Assembly (NCBI GenBank): GCA_027494165.1
Contig: JAOSJM010000005.1
Span: 1,240,001-1,304,000 of the forward strand
Source of the DNA: Acidimicrobiia bacterium
GTDB lineage: Bacteria > Actinomycetota > Acidimicrobiia > IMCC26256 > JAOSJM01
DNA length: 64,000 nt
Reading direction: 5' to 3'
Each line of letters opens with the position of its first letter. Positions within the stretch are counted from its first letter, which is position 1. A model generated the notes under the pieces. That model ran no database searches, was not told the origin of the DNA, and was given only the letters and a program-made list of their open reading frames with translations. The translations under genes were made by a program, and so were the position numbers. Shown piece by piece: positions 1 through 7,863 of the stretch.

Positions 1-75
1 CTGATCCAGGCCGGCACCGCCATGCTCGGCCAGGCCAACTCGATCCCGCAGTCGGTCCTGCGACTGCTCCAGTAG
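1..75 (+). CDS. Flagellin, C-terminal end (5' cut by window edge)
   Basis: Only the last 24 codons are inside the window. They encode the D0 C-terminal helix ending QANSIPQSVLRLLQ, the same tail as the two complete flagellins that follow, so this is the first visible member of a tandem flagellin array. The conserved tail polymerises inside the filament core and carries the export and chaperone (FliS) contact region in this family. A stem (82-88 with 110-116) just after the stop is a probable terminator. Confidence 0.93.
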   Translation: MIQAGTAMLGQANSIPQSVLRLLQ

Positions 76-81
76 TGCTGG

Positions 82-116
82 GGCCTCCCGGGAGCCACGG
101 ACGGTGACCGGAGGCC
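82..116 (+). terminator. Probable terminator after the first flagellin
   Basis: GGCCTCC at 82-88 pairs with GGAGGCC at 110-116, with further CGG/CCG pairing inside. It lies 6 nt after the stop codon at 75. No U tract follows, as is usual in GC-rich actinobacteria. Confidence 0.45.
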
Positions 117-131
117 GAGGGTAGGCAGCAC

Positions 132-154
132 GGAGCCCCACGGAGGTGGGCTCC
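132..154 (+). promoter_or_regulatory. Upstream GGA-loop hairpin in the leader of flagellin 2
   Basis: CCCAC (137-141) pairs with GTGGG (146-150), leaving GGAG in the loop. Outer pairing of GGAGC with GCTCC extends the stem with one bulged C. With the second GGA-loop hairpin at 160-177 it gives a two-site layout like the CsrA sites in the Bacillus hag leader. CsrA binding is inference. Confidence 0.5.
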
Positions 155-159
155 CCAGA

Positions 160-177
160 CCAATCACGGAGGATTGG
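160..177 (+). promoter_or_regulatory. Hairpin over the Shine-Dalgarno of flagellin 2, CsrA-site-like
   Basis: CCAATC (160-165) and GATTGG (172-177) form a perfect 6-bp stem with loop ACGGAG. The loop and first stem base contain the ribosome binding site GGAGG (168-172), 7 nt before ATG 180. A GGA in the loop of a short stem over the SD is the classic CsrA target. The identical element precedes the next flagellin. Confidence 0.7.
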
Positions 178-179
178 CA

Positions 180-983
180 ATGCGCATCAACCAGAACATC
201 ATGGCGTTCAACGCCTACCGGAACCTGTCGGTCACCAACGGGATGCTCGGCAAGTCCCTCGAGAAGCTCTCCTCGGGCTTCCGCATCAACCGCGCCGCCG
301 ACGACGCGGCCGGTCTCGTCATCAGCCAGGGCCTGCGGGCCCAGGTCTCGGGCCTGCGGGTCGCCTCCCGCAACGCCCAGGACGGCATCAGCGTCGTGCA
401 GACCGCCGAGGCCGCGCTCAACGAGGTCCACACCATGCTCAACCGCATGCGCGACCTCGCCGTGCAGGCCGTCAACGGCAGCAACGACACCGCCGCCCGC
501 ACCGCCGCCAACAACGAGGTGACCCAGCTCCGCTCCGAGATCGACCGGATCGGTAGCAGCACCAAGTTCGGCAACATGAAGCTCCTCAACGGCAGCTTCT
601 CGGCGTCGTTCCAGGTGGGGGCCAACTCCGGCGACACGATCGCGGTGTCGATCGGGAGCCTCAGCGTCGTCGTCAGCACCACCGGCTCGGTCAGCACCGC
701 CTCGGCGGCGGCCGAGTTCATCACGTCGGTCGACGCGGCCATCTCGGCCGTGTCGGACCTGCGGGCCCAGCTCGGGGCGTTCCAGAACCGGTTCGAGTCC
801 ACGATCAACAACCTGAACGTGGCCGTCGAGAACCTGGCCGCCTCGGAGTCCCGGATCCGTGACACCGACATGGCCCTGGAGATGGTGACCTTCACCCGCC
901 ACCAGATCCTGATCCAGGCCGGCACCGCCATGCTCGGCCAGGCCAACTCGATCCCGCAGTCGGTCCTCCGGCTGCTGCAGTAG
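180..983 (+). CDS. fliC: Flagellin (short, D0/D1 type)
   Basis: Filament subunit, 267 aa. The N-terminal D0/D1 region begins MRINQNIMAFNAYRNL, followed by LEKLSSGFRINRAADDAAGL (about residues 29-48). The C-terminal helix region runs from about residue 205 to the tail IPQSVLRLLQ. Only a short variable centre (about residues 120-190) lies between them, so the outer D2/D3 domains are absent, as in many Gram-positive flagellins. ATG 180 is preferred over TTG 174 because GGAGG sits 7 nt upstream. The serine/threonine-rich centre is the likely glycan-bearing surface, given the nonulosonic acid genes nearby. It is nearly identical to the next flagellin outside the centre. No sigma-28 promoter is visible directly upstream, so it may be read from the preceding flagellin. 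Confidence 0.96.
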   Translation: MRINQNIMAFNAYRNLSVTNGMLGKSLEKLSSGFRINRAADDAAGLVISQGLRAQVSGLRVASRNAQDGISVVQTAEAALNEVHTMLNRMRDLAVQAVNGSNDTAARTAANNEVTQLRSEIDRIGSSTKFGNMKLLNGSFSASFQVGANSGDTIAVSIGSLSVVVSTTGSVSTASAAAEFITSVDAAISAVSDLRAQLGAFQNRFESTINNLNVAVENLAASESRIRDTDMALEMVTFTRHQILIQAGTAMLGQANSIPQSVLRLLQ

Positions 984-995
984 GTCAGCGAGGAC

Positions 996-1023
996 GGCCG
1001 GGGGCCACGGACGGCCCCCGGCC
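996..1023 (+). terminator. Terminator after flagellin 2
   Basis: GGCCGGGGGCC (996-1006) and GGCCCCCGGCC (1013-1023) form a perfect 11-bp stem with loop ACGGAC, 13 nt after the stop. It lies upstream of the next flagellin promoter, so it should end the previous transcript. Confidence 0.7.
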
Positions 1024-1047
1024 GACCCCTCGGAGGAGGAAGGAACG

Positions 1048-1075
1048 CTCAGGAAGGTCCCGGTCCCGCCGATCG
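1048..1075 (+). promoter_or_regulatory. Sigma-28-type promoter of flagellin 3
   Basis: CTCAG (1048-1052), 15 nt, then GCCGATCG (1068-1075). This is the pattern repeated ahead of most motility operons in this window and matches TAAA-N15-GCCGATAA of FliA/SigD/WhiG. The predicted leader is about 60 nt. Confidence 0.75.
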
Positions 1076-1121
1076 AACAGGGGAGCTCCTCCCACGCGAG
1101 ACCGGCCACCGGGCCCGAGCA

Positions 1122-1139
1122 CCAATCACGGAGGATTGG
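1122..1139 (+). promoter_or_regulatory. Hairpin over the Shine-Dalgarno of flagellin 3, CsrA-site-like
   Basis: Same element as at 160-177: CCAATC (1122-1127), loop ACGGAG, GATTGG (1134-1139). GGAGG (1130-1134) lies in the loop and closing base, 8 nt before ATG 1143. The upstream flanks of the two genes differ, so conservation of this 18-nt block suggests function. Confidence 0.7.
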
Positions 1140-1142
1140 GCC

Positions 1143-1946
1143 ATGCGCATCAACCAGAACATCATGGCGTTCAACGCCTACCGGAACCTGTCGGTGACCA
1201 ACGGGATGCTCGGCAAGTCCCTCGAGAAGCTCTCCTCGGGCTTCCGCATCAACCGCGCCGCCGACGACGCGGCCGGGCTCGTCATCAGCCAGGGCCTGCG
1301 GGCCCAGGTCTCGGGCCTGCGGGTCGCCTCCCGCAACGCCCAGGACGGCATCAGCGTCGTGCAGACCGCCGAGGGCGCCCTCAACGAGGTCCACAGCATG
1401 CTCAACCGCATGCGCGACCTCGCCGTGCAGGCCGTCAACGGCAGCAACGACTCCGCCGCCCGCACCGCGGCCAACAACGAGATCACCCAGCTCAAGAACG
1501 AGATCACCCGCATCGCCGGGAACACGAAGTTCGGCAACACCCAGGTCCTGGACGGCAGCTACGCGACGTCGTTCCAGGTGGGGGCCAACGCCGGCGACGT
1601 CATCGCGGTCACGATCTCGAGTGTCGACACCGCGGCCAGCGTGGCCGGCGACGTGCTCTCGGCCGCCGCGGCGGCCAGCCTGATCACGTCGGTCGACGGG
1701 GCGATCTCGGCCGTGTCCGGCATCCGGGCCAGCCTCGGGGCGTACCAGAACCGGTTCGAGTCCACGATCAACAACCTGAACGTGGCCGTCGAGAACCTGG
1801 CCGCCTCGGAGTCCCGGATCCGCGACACCGACATGGCCCTGGAGATGGTGACCTTCACCCGCCACCAGATCCTGATCCAGGCCGGCACCGCCATGCTCGG
1901 CCAGGCCAACTCGATCCCGCAGTCGGTCCTCCGGCTGCTCGGGTGA
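1143..1946 (+). CDS. fliC: Flagellin (short, D0/D1 type), tandem paralogue
   Basis: 267-aa filament subunit, the last of three tandem copies. The N-terminal 115 residues and the C-terminal 70 or so are almost identical to the preceding flagellin. Differences concentrate in the centre (about residues 118-195), the surface-exposed part. The final residue is G rather than Q (RLLG). It has its own sigma-28-type promoter (1048-1075), a GGA-loop hairpin over the SD, and a perfect terminator after it. Near-identity at both ends suggests ongoing gene conversion within the array (inference). fliD and fliS follow, the usual cap and chaperone neighbours. Confidence 0.96.
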   Translation: MRINQNIMAFNAYRNLSVTNGMLGKSLEKLSSGFRINRAADDAAGLVISQGLRAQVSGLRVASRNAQDGISVVQTAEGALNEVHSMLNRMRDLAVQAVNGSNDSAARTAANNEITQLKNEITRIAGNTKFGNTQVLDGSYATSFQVGANAGDVIAVTISSVDTAASVAGDVLSAAAAASLITSVDGAISAVSGIRASLGAYQNRFESTINNLNVAVENLAASESRIRDTDMALEMVTFTRHQILIQAGTAMLGQANSIPQSVLRLLG

Positions 1947-1962
1947 CGACGACGGCGGTGAT

Positions 1963-1986
1963 CCCCGGGGGCTCCGGCCCCCGGGG
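1963..1986 (+). terminator. Terminator after flagellin 3
   Basis: CCCCGGGGGC (1963-1972) and GCCCCCGGGG (1977-1986) form a perfect 10-bp stem with loop TCCG, 16 nt after the stop. Confidence 0.75.
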
Positions 1987-2070
1987 TCCCGCCGGACACA
2001 GCTCTCCCCGTGACGGGTTCGGGCAGGGACCCCCGGAGCGGACATCGGGCAGGGAGAGGAGAAAGGGACG

Positions 2071-3946
2071 ATGACGAGCATCAGCGGTCTGTCGGGCTCC
2101 GGGCTCGACACGAACGCGATCATCTCCCAGCTCATGCAGATCGAGCGGCGGACGCAGTCGATGCTGCAGACCCGCCAGAGCGAGGCGCGCACGGCGCTCT
2201 CCTCCTACCAGGCGATCCGGACCGCCGTGTCGGGCCTCCAGTCCTCGCTGTACGGCATCACCAAGCCCAGCGACTGGAACCTCCTGAAGGCCACCAGCTC
2301 CGACGAGACCACGGTGGGCGTCACCGCCGGGACGGCCTCCATCACCGGTTCCATCGCCTTCACGGTCGACACCCTCGCCGTCGCGGCGTCGCGCCGGTCG
2401 CAGAACACCGTGGCCACTCTGTCGACCCAGGTCGCGACCGGACCGATCACCCTGACCAGGGACGGCGGGACCCCCAGAGCATCGAGGTGGGCGACGGCAG
2501 CCTGCAGTCGGTCGTGAACGCCATCAACGCCGCCGACGCCGGGGTCGTCGCAGCGGCCGTGAAGGTGGGCGACAACGCCTACCGGCTCCAGGTCACCGCC
2601 GCGGAGACGGGCGCGGGCTCGGGCTTCACGCTCGACATCGACGGCGGGGCCGGTCCGCTCGGCACGATGGACGAGCTCGCCGCCGGCGGCGACGCGCAGA
2701 TCACCGTCGGCAGCGGCCCGGGTGCCTACACGGTGACGTCGAGCTCCAACACCATCGAAGGCCTCCTCCCCGGCCTCACCGTCCAGCTCGAGAAGACCAG
2801 CGCGACGGCGGTGACCGTCGGCGTGGAGCGGGACGGCGAGGGGCTGGCGGACAAGATCCAGGCGATGGTCGACCAGGCGAACGCGGTCCTCGCCCAGGTC
2901 AAGACGGCCACCAGCTACGACGCCGAGAAGAAGCAGGCTTCCCCCTCACGGGCGACTCCACGGTCCGCCGCCTGGCCCAGCAGGTCGTGCAGGCGATCAG
3001 CGCCGGCGTCGACTCGGGCAACGAGTACAGCGCCGGCCTCTACGGGGTCTCGCTCACCCGCGAGGGCACGATCACCTTCGACCGGTCCAAGTTCCTCGAG
3101 GCGATCAGCGACGACCACGCCAACGTGGCGTCCACCTTCTCCCAGCGCGGCGTCACCACCGACCCCACCGTGCAGTTCGTCTCGGCGAACCACGAGGCGC
3201 AGTCGGGGACCTACGCGGTCGTCGTCACCCAGGCCGCCGCCCAGGCCACCGAGGTCGGGTTGATCGGCACCTGGCCCATCACCACCCCTCCCACGGTCCA
3301 CCTGCGGGTCGGCGGCGTCGAGGTCACCTTCACCATCGGCGCGAGCGACACGGCCCAGGACGTGGCCGACGGGCTCAACTCGATCTTCGCGGCCAACGAC
3401 TTCGACCTGGTCGCCACGGCGGAGAGCGGGGGCGTCGCCCTCCGGACGATCGCCTTCGGCTCCGACGCCACCTTCGACGTGAGCTGGGACAGCGGCGGGA
3501 ACTGGGGCACCGTCACCGGCGCCGACGTCGCCGGGACCATCGGGGGGATCGCCGCGACCGGGACCGGGAAGACCCTGTCCGTCGCCCAGGACGACACGAC
3601 CATCCCCGGCCTCTCCGTCGAGGTCAACGCCACGGCCGCCCAGGTGACCGCCCAGGGCGGGGCCTTCGGGACGATCACGTACGCGCCCGGCGTGGCCCAG
3701 CGGCTGACGTCGGTCGTCGACTCGGCCATCGACTTCGTCGACGGCTACCTCACGTCCGCGACCACCTCGACCCAGGCCCGCATCGACGACCTCCAGGAGC
3801 AGATCGACAACTGGGACCGCGTCCTCGCTCAGCGCGAGCAGCGGCTCCGCCTCCAGTTCGCCACCCTCGAGACCACGCTGGGGGCGCTGCGCAGCCAGAG
3901 CTCGTGGCTCTCCTCGCAGATCGCCGGCCTCGGCAGCGTCGCCTAG
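2071..3946 (+). CDS. fliD: Flagellar filament cap protein FliD, two apparent frameshifts
   Basis: FliD (hook-associated protein 2) caps the filament tip and folds flagellin as it exits. The N-terminus MTSISGLSGSGLDTNAIISQLMQIE is the FliD_N signature, and a coiled coil closes the protein (DDLQEQIDNWDRVLAQREQRL). The reading frame is broken twice. At C5 run 2471-2475 one extra C restores GGTPQSIEVGDG, and at C5 run 2941-2945 one extra C restores QASPLTGDSTVRRLAQQ. With both corrections the protein is 625 aa and ends at TAG 3946. Both shifts have the same sign and context as those in other genes here, so base-calling error is more likely than a real pseudogene. SD GGAGAGGAGAAAGG precedes ATG 2071. 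fliS starts 9 nt after the stop. Confidence 0.9.
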
Positions 3947-3955
3947 GAGCAGACG

Positions 3956-4375
3956 ATGACCCCACCCTCGGCCCACCAGCGCTACCTCGCCGACGCCGTG
4001 GAGACGGTCTCGCCGCCCCGCCTGCTCGTGATGCTCTACGACCGACTGCTGCGGGACCTCGTGGAGGCGCGGACGGCCCTCGAGGGCGGGGACTGCGAGG
4101 TCGCCAACCGGGCCCTGCTCCACGCCCAGGAGATCGTGGTCGAGCTCATGGCCAGCCTCGACCCCGACCAGTGGGAGCACGCCCCGCAGATGGAGCGGAT
4201 CTACGCCTTCCTGCTCGAGGAGCTGGTCCAGGCCAACACGGGCAAGGACGTCGCCCGGGTCTCCGGCTGCGCCGCCGTGGTCCAGCCGCTGCGGGACACG
4301 TGGCACGAGGCGGCGCTCATCGTGGCCCAGGGGGCCGAGGGCGCTCCCTCGTGGGCCACGTCGGGGAGCCGGTGA
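3956..4375 (+). CDS. fliS: Flagellin export chaperone FliS
   Basis: 139 aa, the usual FliS length or slightly longer. FliS binds the C-terminal helix of flagellin in the cytoplasm, prevents premature assembly and delivers it to FlhA. The start is typical: RYLADAVETVSPPRLLVMLYDRLLRDLVEA matches the Y...V.T.SP..L..MLYD motif of the family. Helical segments with HAQEIVVELMASLD follow. It sits directly after fliD in the common fliD-fliS order. Its end overlaps GTG 4372 of the next gene's alternative start, suggesting translational coupling. Confidence 0.94.
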   Translation: MTPPSAHQRYLADAVETVSPPRLLVMLYDRLLRDLVEARTALEGGDCEVANRALLHAQEIVVELMASLDPDQWEHAPQMERIYAFLLEELVQANTGKDVARVSGCAAVVQPLRDTWHEAALIVAQGAEGAPSWATSGSR

Positions 4376-4377
4376 CG

Positions 4378-4710
4378 ATGGCGACCGACTGGACCGACTG
4401 GGAGGCGGCGCTCGACGCGTTCGAGGCCGAGATCGCCCGCCACCGCGGCGAGGTCGAGGACCGGCTGCGGCGGGAGCCCGACCGGGCCGACCCGTTCCCG
4501 CCGCTCGCCTTCGGCTTCCCCCGGGACCTCGGGCCACTCCCGCCCGAGCTCGCCGACCGTGCCCGTGCGGCCCTGACCGGCGCCTGGGAGCTCGAGGTCG
4601 AGCTCGAGGGCCTGGCCCGGGCCATCACCGGCGAGCTCCGGGCCCTGCGGTCCGCGACCCGGAGGGGCGCTCCGCTGGCCCGGGCCGAGCTGGTCGACCA
4701 GAGGCTCTGA
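4378..4710 (+). CDS. Small helical protein in FliT position
   Basis: 110 aa, not recognised by sequence. It is rich in Glu, Arg and Ala and predicted mainly helical (EAALDAFEAEIARHRGEVEDRL near the start; ELEVELEGLARAITGELRAL near the end). It follows fliS without a gap, which is where the FliD chaperone FliT is normally found, so a FliT-like role is plausible from position only. ATG 4378 is used. GTG 4372, overlapping the fliS stop as GTGA, is an equally good start. A terminator follows at 4725-4741. Confidence 0.6.
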   Translation: MATDWTDWEAALDAFEAEIARHRGEVEDRLRREPDRADPFPPLAFGFPRDLGPLPPELADRARAALTGAWELEVELEGLARAITGELRALRSATRRGAPLARAELVDQRL

Positions 4711-4724
4711 GGCCTCGGCCGGCA

Positions 4725-4741
4725 CGGCCCCGGTGGGGCCG
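4725..4741 (+). terminator. Terminator of the fliD-fliS unit
   Basis: CGGCCCC (4725-4731) and GGGGCCG (4735-4741) form a 7-bp stem with a 3-nt loop, 14 nt after the stop at 4710 and before the pseB promoter. Confidence 0.55.
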
Positions 4742-4763
4742 GTGCGCGCCCGGCCGGCAAGTG

Positions 4764-4791
4764 CTCATCTCCGGCGCTCGCCCGCCGAGTG
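4764..4791 (+). promoter_or_regulatory. Sigma-28-type promoter of pseB operon
   Basis: CTCAT (4764-4768), 15 nt, GCCGAGTG (4784-4791). The predicted start lies about 25 nt before GTG 4823, leaving room for the SD GGAAGGAG. It ties sugar synthesis to the flagellar sigma factor. Confidence 0.65.
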
Positions 4792-4822
4792 AAGAGGGGT
4801 AGCTGACCGGAAGGAGCGTCCC

Positions 4823-5863
4823 GTGCTCGACCTCTCGGGGGCCACGATCCTGCTCACCGGGGGTACCGGCTCGTTCGGCACCGCCTTCGTGGAGCAGGTG
4901 CTGACCCGCTGGCCCGACGCGGTGATCCGCCTCTACTCGCGTGACGAGCTCAAGCAGTCCGAGACCCGGGGCCGCTTCGGCGACCGCCAGGTCCGCTACC
5001 TGATCGGCGACGTCCGCGACCGGGCCCGCATGTCCCGGGCCGCCCAGGGCGCCGACGTCATCGTCCACGCGGCCGCCATGAAGCAGGTCCCCGCCTGCGA
5101 GTACAACCCCTTCGAGGCCGTGCGGACCAACGTCCTCGGCGCGCAGCACGTCGTCGACGCGGCCATCGACGCCAAGGTCGACCGCGTGGTCGCCCTCTCG
5201 ACGGACAAGGCCGTGAACCCCGTCAACCTCTACGGCGCCACCAAGCTCTGCGCGGAGAAGATCTTCGTCCAGGGCAACGCCTACGCCGCCCAGTCGAGCA
5301 CCCGCCTGGCCTGCGTCCGGTACGGGAACGTCGTCGGGTCGCGAGGCTCGGTCGTACCGCTCTTCCGCCGGCAGCTCGCCGAGTCCGGCCGCCTCACGCT
5401 CACCGACGAGCGCATGACCCGCTTCTGGATCACGCTCCCGCAGGCCGTCGACCTCGTCCTCTACGCTCTCGCCCGGATGCACGGCGGCGAGATCTTCATC
5501 CCCAAGATCCCCTCCATGCGCGTGGTCGACCTCGCCGACGCGATGGCGCCCGGGGCTCCCCGCGACGTGATCGGCATCCGCCCGGGCGAGAAGCTCCACG
5601 AGGTCCTCCTCACCGCCGACGAGGCTCGCCACGCGGTCGACGCCGGCGACGTCTACGTGGTGCTCCCCGAGCACCACTGGTGGGAGGAGACCGCCGGCCA
5701 CGCCGACGCCACGCCGGTCCCCGACGGGTTCGAGTACTCGAGCGACGCGAACGACTGGTGGCTCGACGAGGCCGGCCTCCGGGAGATGCTCGCGACGACC
5801 GACGGGCTCGGGCGCGTGAGCGGGAACGGTGCCGGTGCTCCCCGGGTGCCCGTGCCCGCCTGA
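4823..5863 (+). CDS. pseB: UDP-GlcNAc 4,6-dehydratase (inverting), PseB
   Basis: First enzyme of pseudaminic acid synthesis. It removes water from UDP-N-acetylglucosamine and inverts C5 to give the 4-keto-6-deoxy-L sugar. 346 aa, an extended SDR fold: GGTGSFG nucleotide-binding loop at residues about 13-19, and YSRDELKQ, a hallmark of the inverting dehydratases, at about 39-46. Further on are AAMKQVPACEYNPFE and LSTDKAVNP with the catalytic-type pattern NLYGATKL(C)AEK. The start GTG 4823 has SD GGAAGGAG. It heads the operon pseB-pseC-pseF-like and is preceded by a sigma-28-type promoter. Retaining LegB-type dehydratases are the alternative, but the PseC/PseI/PseG partners favour pseudaminic acid. 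Confidence 0.93.
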   Translation: MLDLSGATILLTGGTGSFGTAFVEQVLTRWPDAVIRLYSRDELKQSETRGRFGDRQVRYLIGDVRDRARMSRAAQGADVIVHAAAMKQVPACEYNPFEAVRTNVLGAQHVVDAAIDAKVDRVVALSTDKAVNPVNLYGATKLCAEKIFVQGNAYAAQSSTRLACVRYGNVVGSRGSVVPLFRRQLAESGRLTLTDERMTRFWITLPQAVDLVLYALARMHGGEIFIPKIPSMRVVDLADAMAPGAPRDVIGIRPGEKLHEVLLTADEARHAVDAGDVYVVLPEHHWWEETAGHADATPVPDGFEYSSDANDWWLDEAGLREMLATTDGLGRVSGNGAGAPRVPVPA

Positions 5864-5864
5864 C

Positions 5865-6941
5865 GTGATCCCGTACGGGCGGCAGTCGATCGACGACGAC
5901 GACGTCGCCGCCGTCGTCGCCGTGCTGCGCGGCGACTGGCTCACGCAGGGACCCCACGTCGAGACGTTCGAGGCCGCGCTGGTCGCGGCCACCGGAGCCC
6001 GGCACGCGGTGGCCTTCGCCAACGGCACCGCGGCGCTGCACGCCGCGGCGCTCGCCGCCGGGCTGGGGCCCGGCCACGCCGTCGCCACCAGCGCGCTGAC
6101 GTTCGTCGCCAGCGCCAACTGCGCCCGCTACGTGGGATCGGACCTCGCGCTCGTCGACGTCGACCCCGACACGCTCAACCTCGACCCGACGCGGGTTCCG
6201 GCCGGCTGCGACGCGCTGGTCGCGGTGCACTTCGCGGGGCTCCCGGTGGACCTGGCGGCCCTCGCCGCGCGACCCCCGGTGGTCATCGAGGACGCCGCCC
6301 ACGCGATCGGGGCCTCGACCCCCGACGGCCCGGTCGGGAACTGCGCCCGGTCGGAGATGTGCTGCTTCTCGTTCCACCCGGTGAAGACCGTCACCACCGG
6401 TGAGGGCGGAGCCGTGACCACGAACTCCGAGGTGCTCGCCGAGCGGCTGCGCGTGGTCCGCAACCACGGCATCGTCCGCCACCCCGAACGGGGCGGCTGG
6501 TACTACGAGGTCGAGTCCCCGGGCTTCAACCTCCGGCTCACCGACCTGCAGGCCGCCCTCGGCACCTCCCAGCTCTCGAAGCTCGAGCGCTTCGTGACCC
6601 GGCGCAACGCCCTGGCCGACCGCTACCGGGAACGCCTCGCGGGCCTCCCCCTGGTGCTCCCCCCGGCGGCGCCCCCGGGCTTCCGGCACGCCTACCACCT
6701 CTTCCCCGTCCGGGTCCCGGACCGTCGCGCCGTCTACGACGGCCTGCGCGACGCGGGGGTGGCCGCCCAGGTCCACTACGTCCCGCTCTACCGCCACCCG
6801 GTGCTCGGCCGCTTCGACCCGGCCGACTTCCCGGGCACCGGGCGGGCTTACGAGGGGCTGCTGTCGCTCCCGCTCTACCCCGACCTCACCGAGGACGAGC
6901 AGGACACGGTGGTCGAGGCGCTGGCGAAGCTGCTGGGATGA
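5865..6941 (+). CDS. pseC: PLP-dependent aminotransferase PseC
   Basis: Transfers an amino group to C4 of the PseB product, giving UDP-4-amino-4,6-dideoxy-N-acetyl-beta-L-altrosamine. 358 aa of the DegT/DnrJ/EryC1 family. NGTAALHAAALAAG is the cofactor phosphate-binding region, ALTFVASANCARYVG follows, and VIEDAAHAIGA holds the PLP-contacting Asp. FSFHPVKTVTTGEGG carries the Schiff-base lysine, and FNLRLTDLQAALG is family-typical. GTG 5865 is chosen because it follows the pseB stop by one base (TGACGTG) and the family begins I-P-Y-G-(R/K)-Q at this position. Confidence 0.93.
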   Translation: MIPYGRQSIDDDDVAAVVAVLRGDWLTQGPHVETFEAALVAATGARHAVAFANGTAALHAAALAAGLGPGHAVATSALTFVASANCARYVGSDLALVDVDPDTLNLDPTRVPAGCDALVAVHFAGLPVDLAALAARPPVVIEDAAHAIGASTPDGPVGNCARSEMCCFSFHPVKTVTTGEGGAVTTNSEVLAERLRVVRNHGIVRHPERGGWYYEVESPGFNLRLTDLQAALGTSQLSKLERFVTRRNALADRYRERLAGLPLVLPPAAPPGFRHAYHLFPVRVPDRRAVYDGLRDAGVAAQVHYVPLYRHPVLGRFDPADFPGTGRAYEGLLSLPLYPDLTEDEQDTVVEALAKLLG

Positions 6942-6945
6942 GCTG

Positions 6946-7671
6946 ATGGCCGTGGTCGTCGTCCAGGCCCGCATGGGATCGACCCGGCTACCGGGGAAGG
7001 TGCTCCGGCCCCTCGGTGGCCGCCCCGTGCTGTCGTGGGTGGCCCGGGCCGCGAGGGCGAGCGGGACGGCCGACCCGCTCGTGGTGGCCACGTCCCTCCG
7101 GGACGGCGACGACGCCGTGGCGGCCTGGGCCGCGGCCGAGGGACTCCCCTGCGTCCGGGGCGACGAGGCCGACGTGCTCTCGCGCTTCCTCCTCGCGCTC
7201 GCCGGCGTGCCCGACGACGCCACCGTGGTCCGGCTCACCGCCGACTGCCCCCTCCTCGACCCGTCGGTGATCGCCATGGCCGTCTCCGCCTTCGAGGCTG
7301 GTGACGTCGACTACCTCTCGACGGTGACGCCCCGCTCCCTGCCCACCGGCCTCGACGTCGAGGTCACGACGGCCGGCGCGCTGCGGGAGCTCGACGCCCT
7401 CGCCGAGGGCTACGACCGGGTCCACGTGACCTCGCTGCTGTACCGCGAGCCGGGCCGCTACCGGGTCGCGGGGCTCGTGTTCGATCCCCCGGCCGACGAC
7501 CTGCGCGTGACCCTCGACACCCCCGACGACGCCGTGCTCCTCGACGCCCTCGTCGCCGAGCTGGGCGACCGACCCCCGGCCTGGCGCGAGATCGTGGGCC
7601 TCCTGCGCGCCCGCCCCGACCTGGCGGCCCTCAACGCGCACGTCGAGAAGAAGGCCCTCGCCGAGGGCTGA
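6946..7671 (+). CDS. pseF: CMP-sugar cytidylyltransferase family protein (PseF/SpsF type)
   Basis: 241 aa nucleotidyltransferase, presumed to activate the finished nonulosonic acid with CMP for transfer to flagellin. The N-terminal signature VVVQARMGSTRLPGKVLRPLGGRPVL is that of the SpsF/CMP-NeuAc synthetase-like family, with DADVLSRF-like and RLTADCPLLDP (substrate and metal Asp) further on. It follows pseC by 4 nt. Symbol assigned from family and context; SpsF-family members also serve in spore-coat polysaccharide synthesis. It ends just before the first copy of the 62-bp repeat array. Confidence 0.8.
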   Translation: MAVVVVQARMGSTRLPGKVLRPLGGRPVLSWVARAARASGTADPLVVATSLRDGDDAVAAWAAAEGLPCVRGDEADVLSRFLLALAGVPDDATVVRLTADCPLLDPSVIAMAVSAFEAGDVDYLSTVTPRSLPTGLDVEVTTAGALRELDALAEGYDRVHVTSLLYREPGRYRVAGLVFDPPADDLRVTLDTPDDAVLLDALVAELGDRPPAWREIVGLLRARPDLAALNAHVEKKALAEG

Positions 7672-7681
7672 CCATCCCCCT

Positions 7682-7850
7682 CCCGGGTGCCGTCACCCCC
7701 GCTCAGCGACGGTAGAGACACCCGAGACGCTGGAGGACCCGTTCCCGGGTGCCGTCACCCCCGCTCAGCGACGGTAGAGACACCCGAGACGCTGGAGGAC
7801 CCGTTCCCGGGTGCCGTCACCCCCGCTCAGCGACGGTAGAGACACCCGAG
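7682..7850. repeat. Three tandem copies of a 45-bp hairpin element, 62-bp period (array A)
   Basis: Cores lie at 7682-7726, 7744-7788 and 7806-7850, separated by identical 17-nt spacers. Each core begins CCCGGGTGCC and ends GACACCCGAG, which pair as an outer stem; CGC/GCG lies inside. The array fills the junction between converging pseF and pseI. The reverse complement matches about 37 of 45 positions in array B at 62627-62795, with the same core length and period. Probable bidirectional terminator or REP-like element. Confidence 0.9.
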
Positions 7851-7863
7851 ACGCTGGAGGAGC

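Noticed and set aside
76-160. Sigma-28 promoter for flagellin 2
   Set aside because: No box pair with the right spacing exists between the terminator at 82-116 and the leader hairpins; GCCGAG near 114 lacks a -35.
2461-2950. Programmed frameshifting in fliD
   Set aside because: Both sites are simple C5 runs lacking a slippery heptamer plus pseudoknot, and the same lesion recurs in many unrelated genes.
2915-4537. Long minus-strand open frames opposite fliD and other genes
   Set aside because: Low-complexity Arg/Gly/Pro translations with no family resemblance, antisense to clearly coding sequence.
7682-7850. CRISPR-like array of 45-bp repeats with 17-bp spacers
   Set aside because: Spacers are identical to each other in this array and nearly so in array B, cores are long palindromes, and no cas genes are present.
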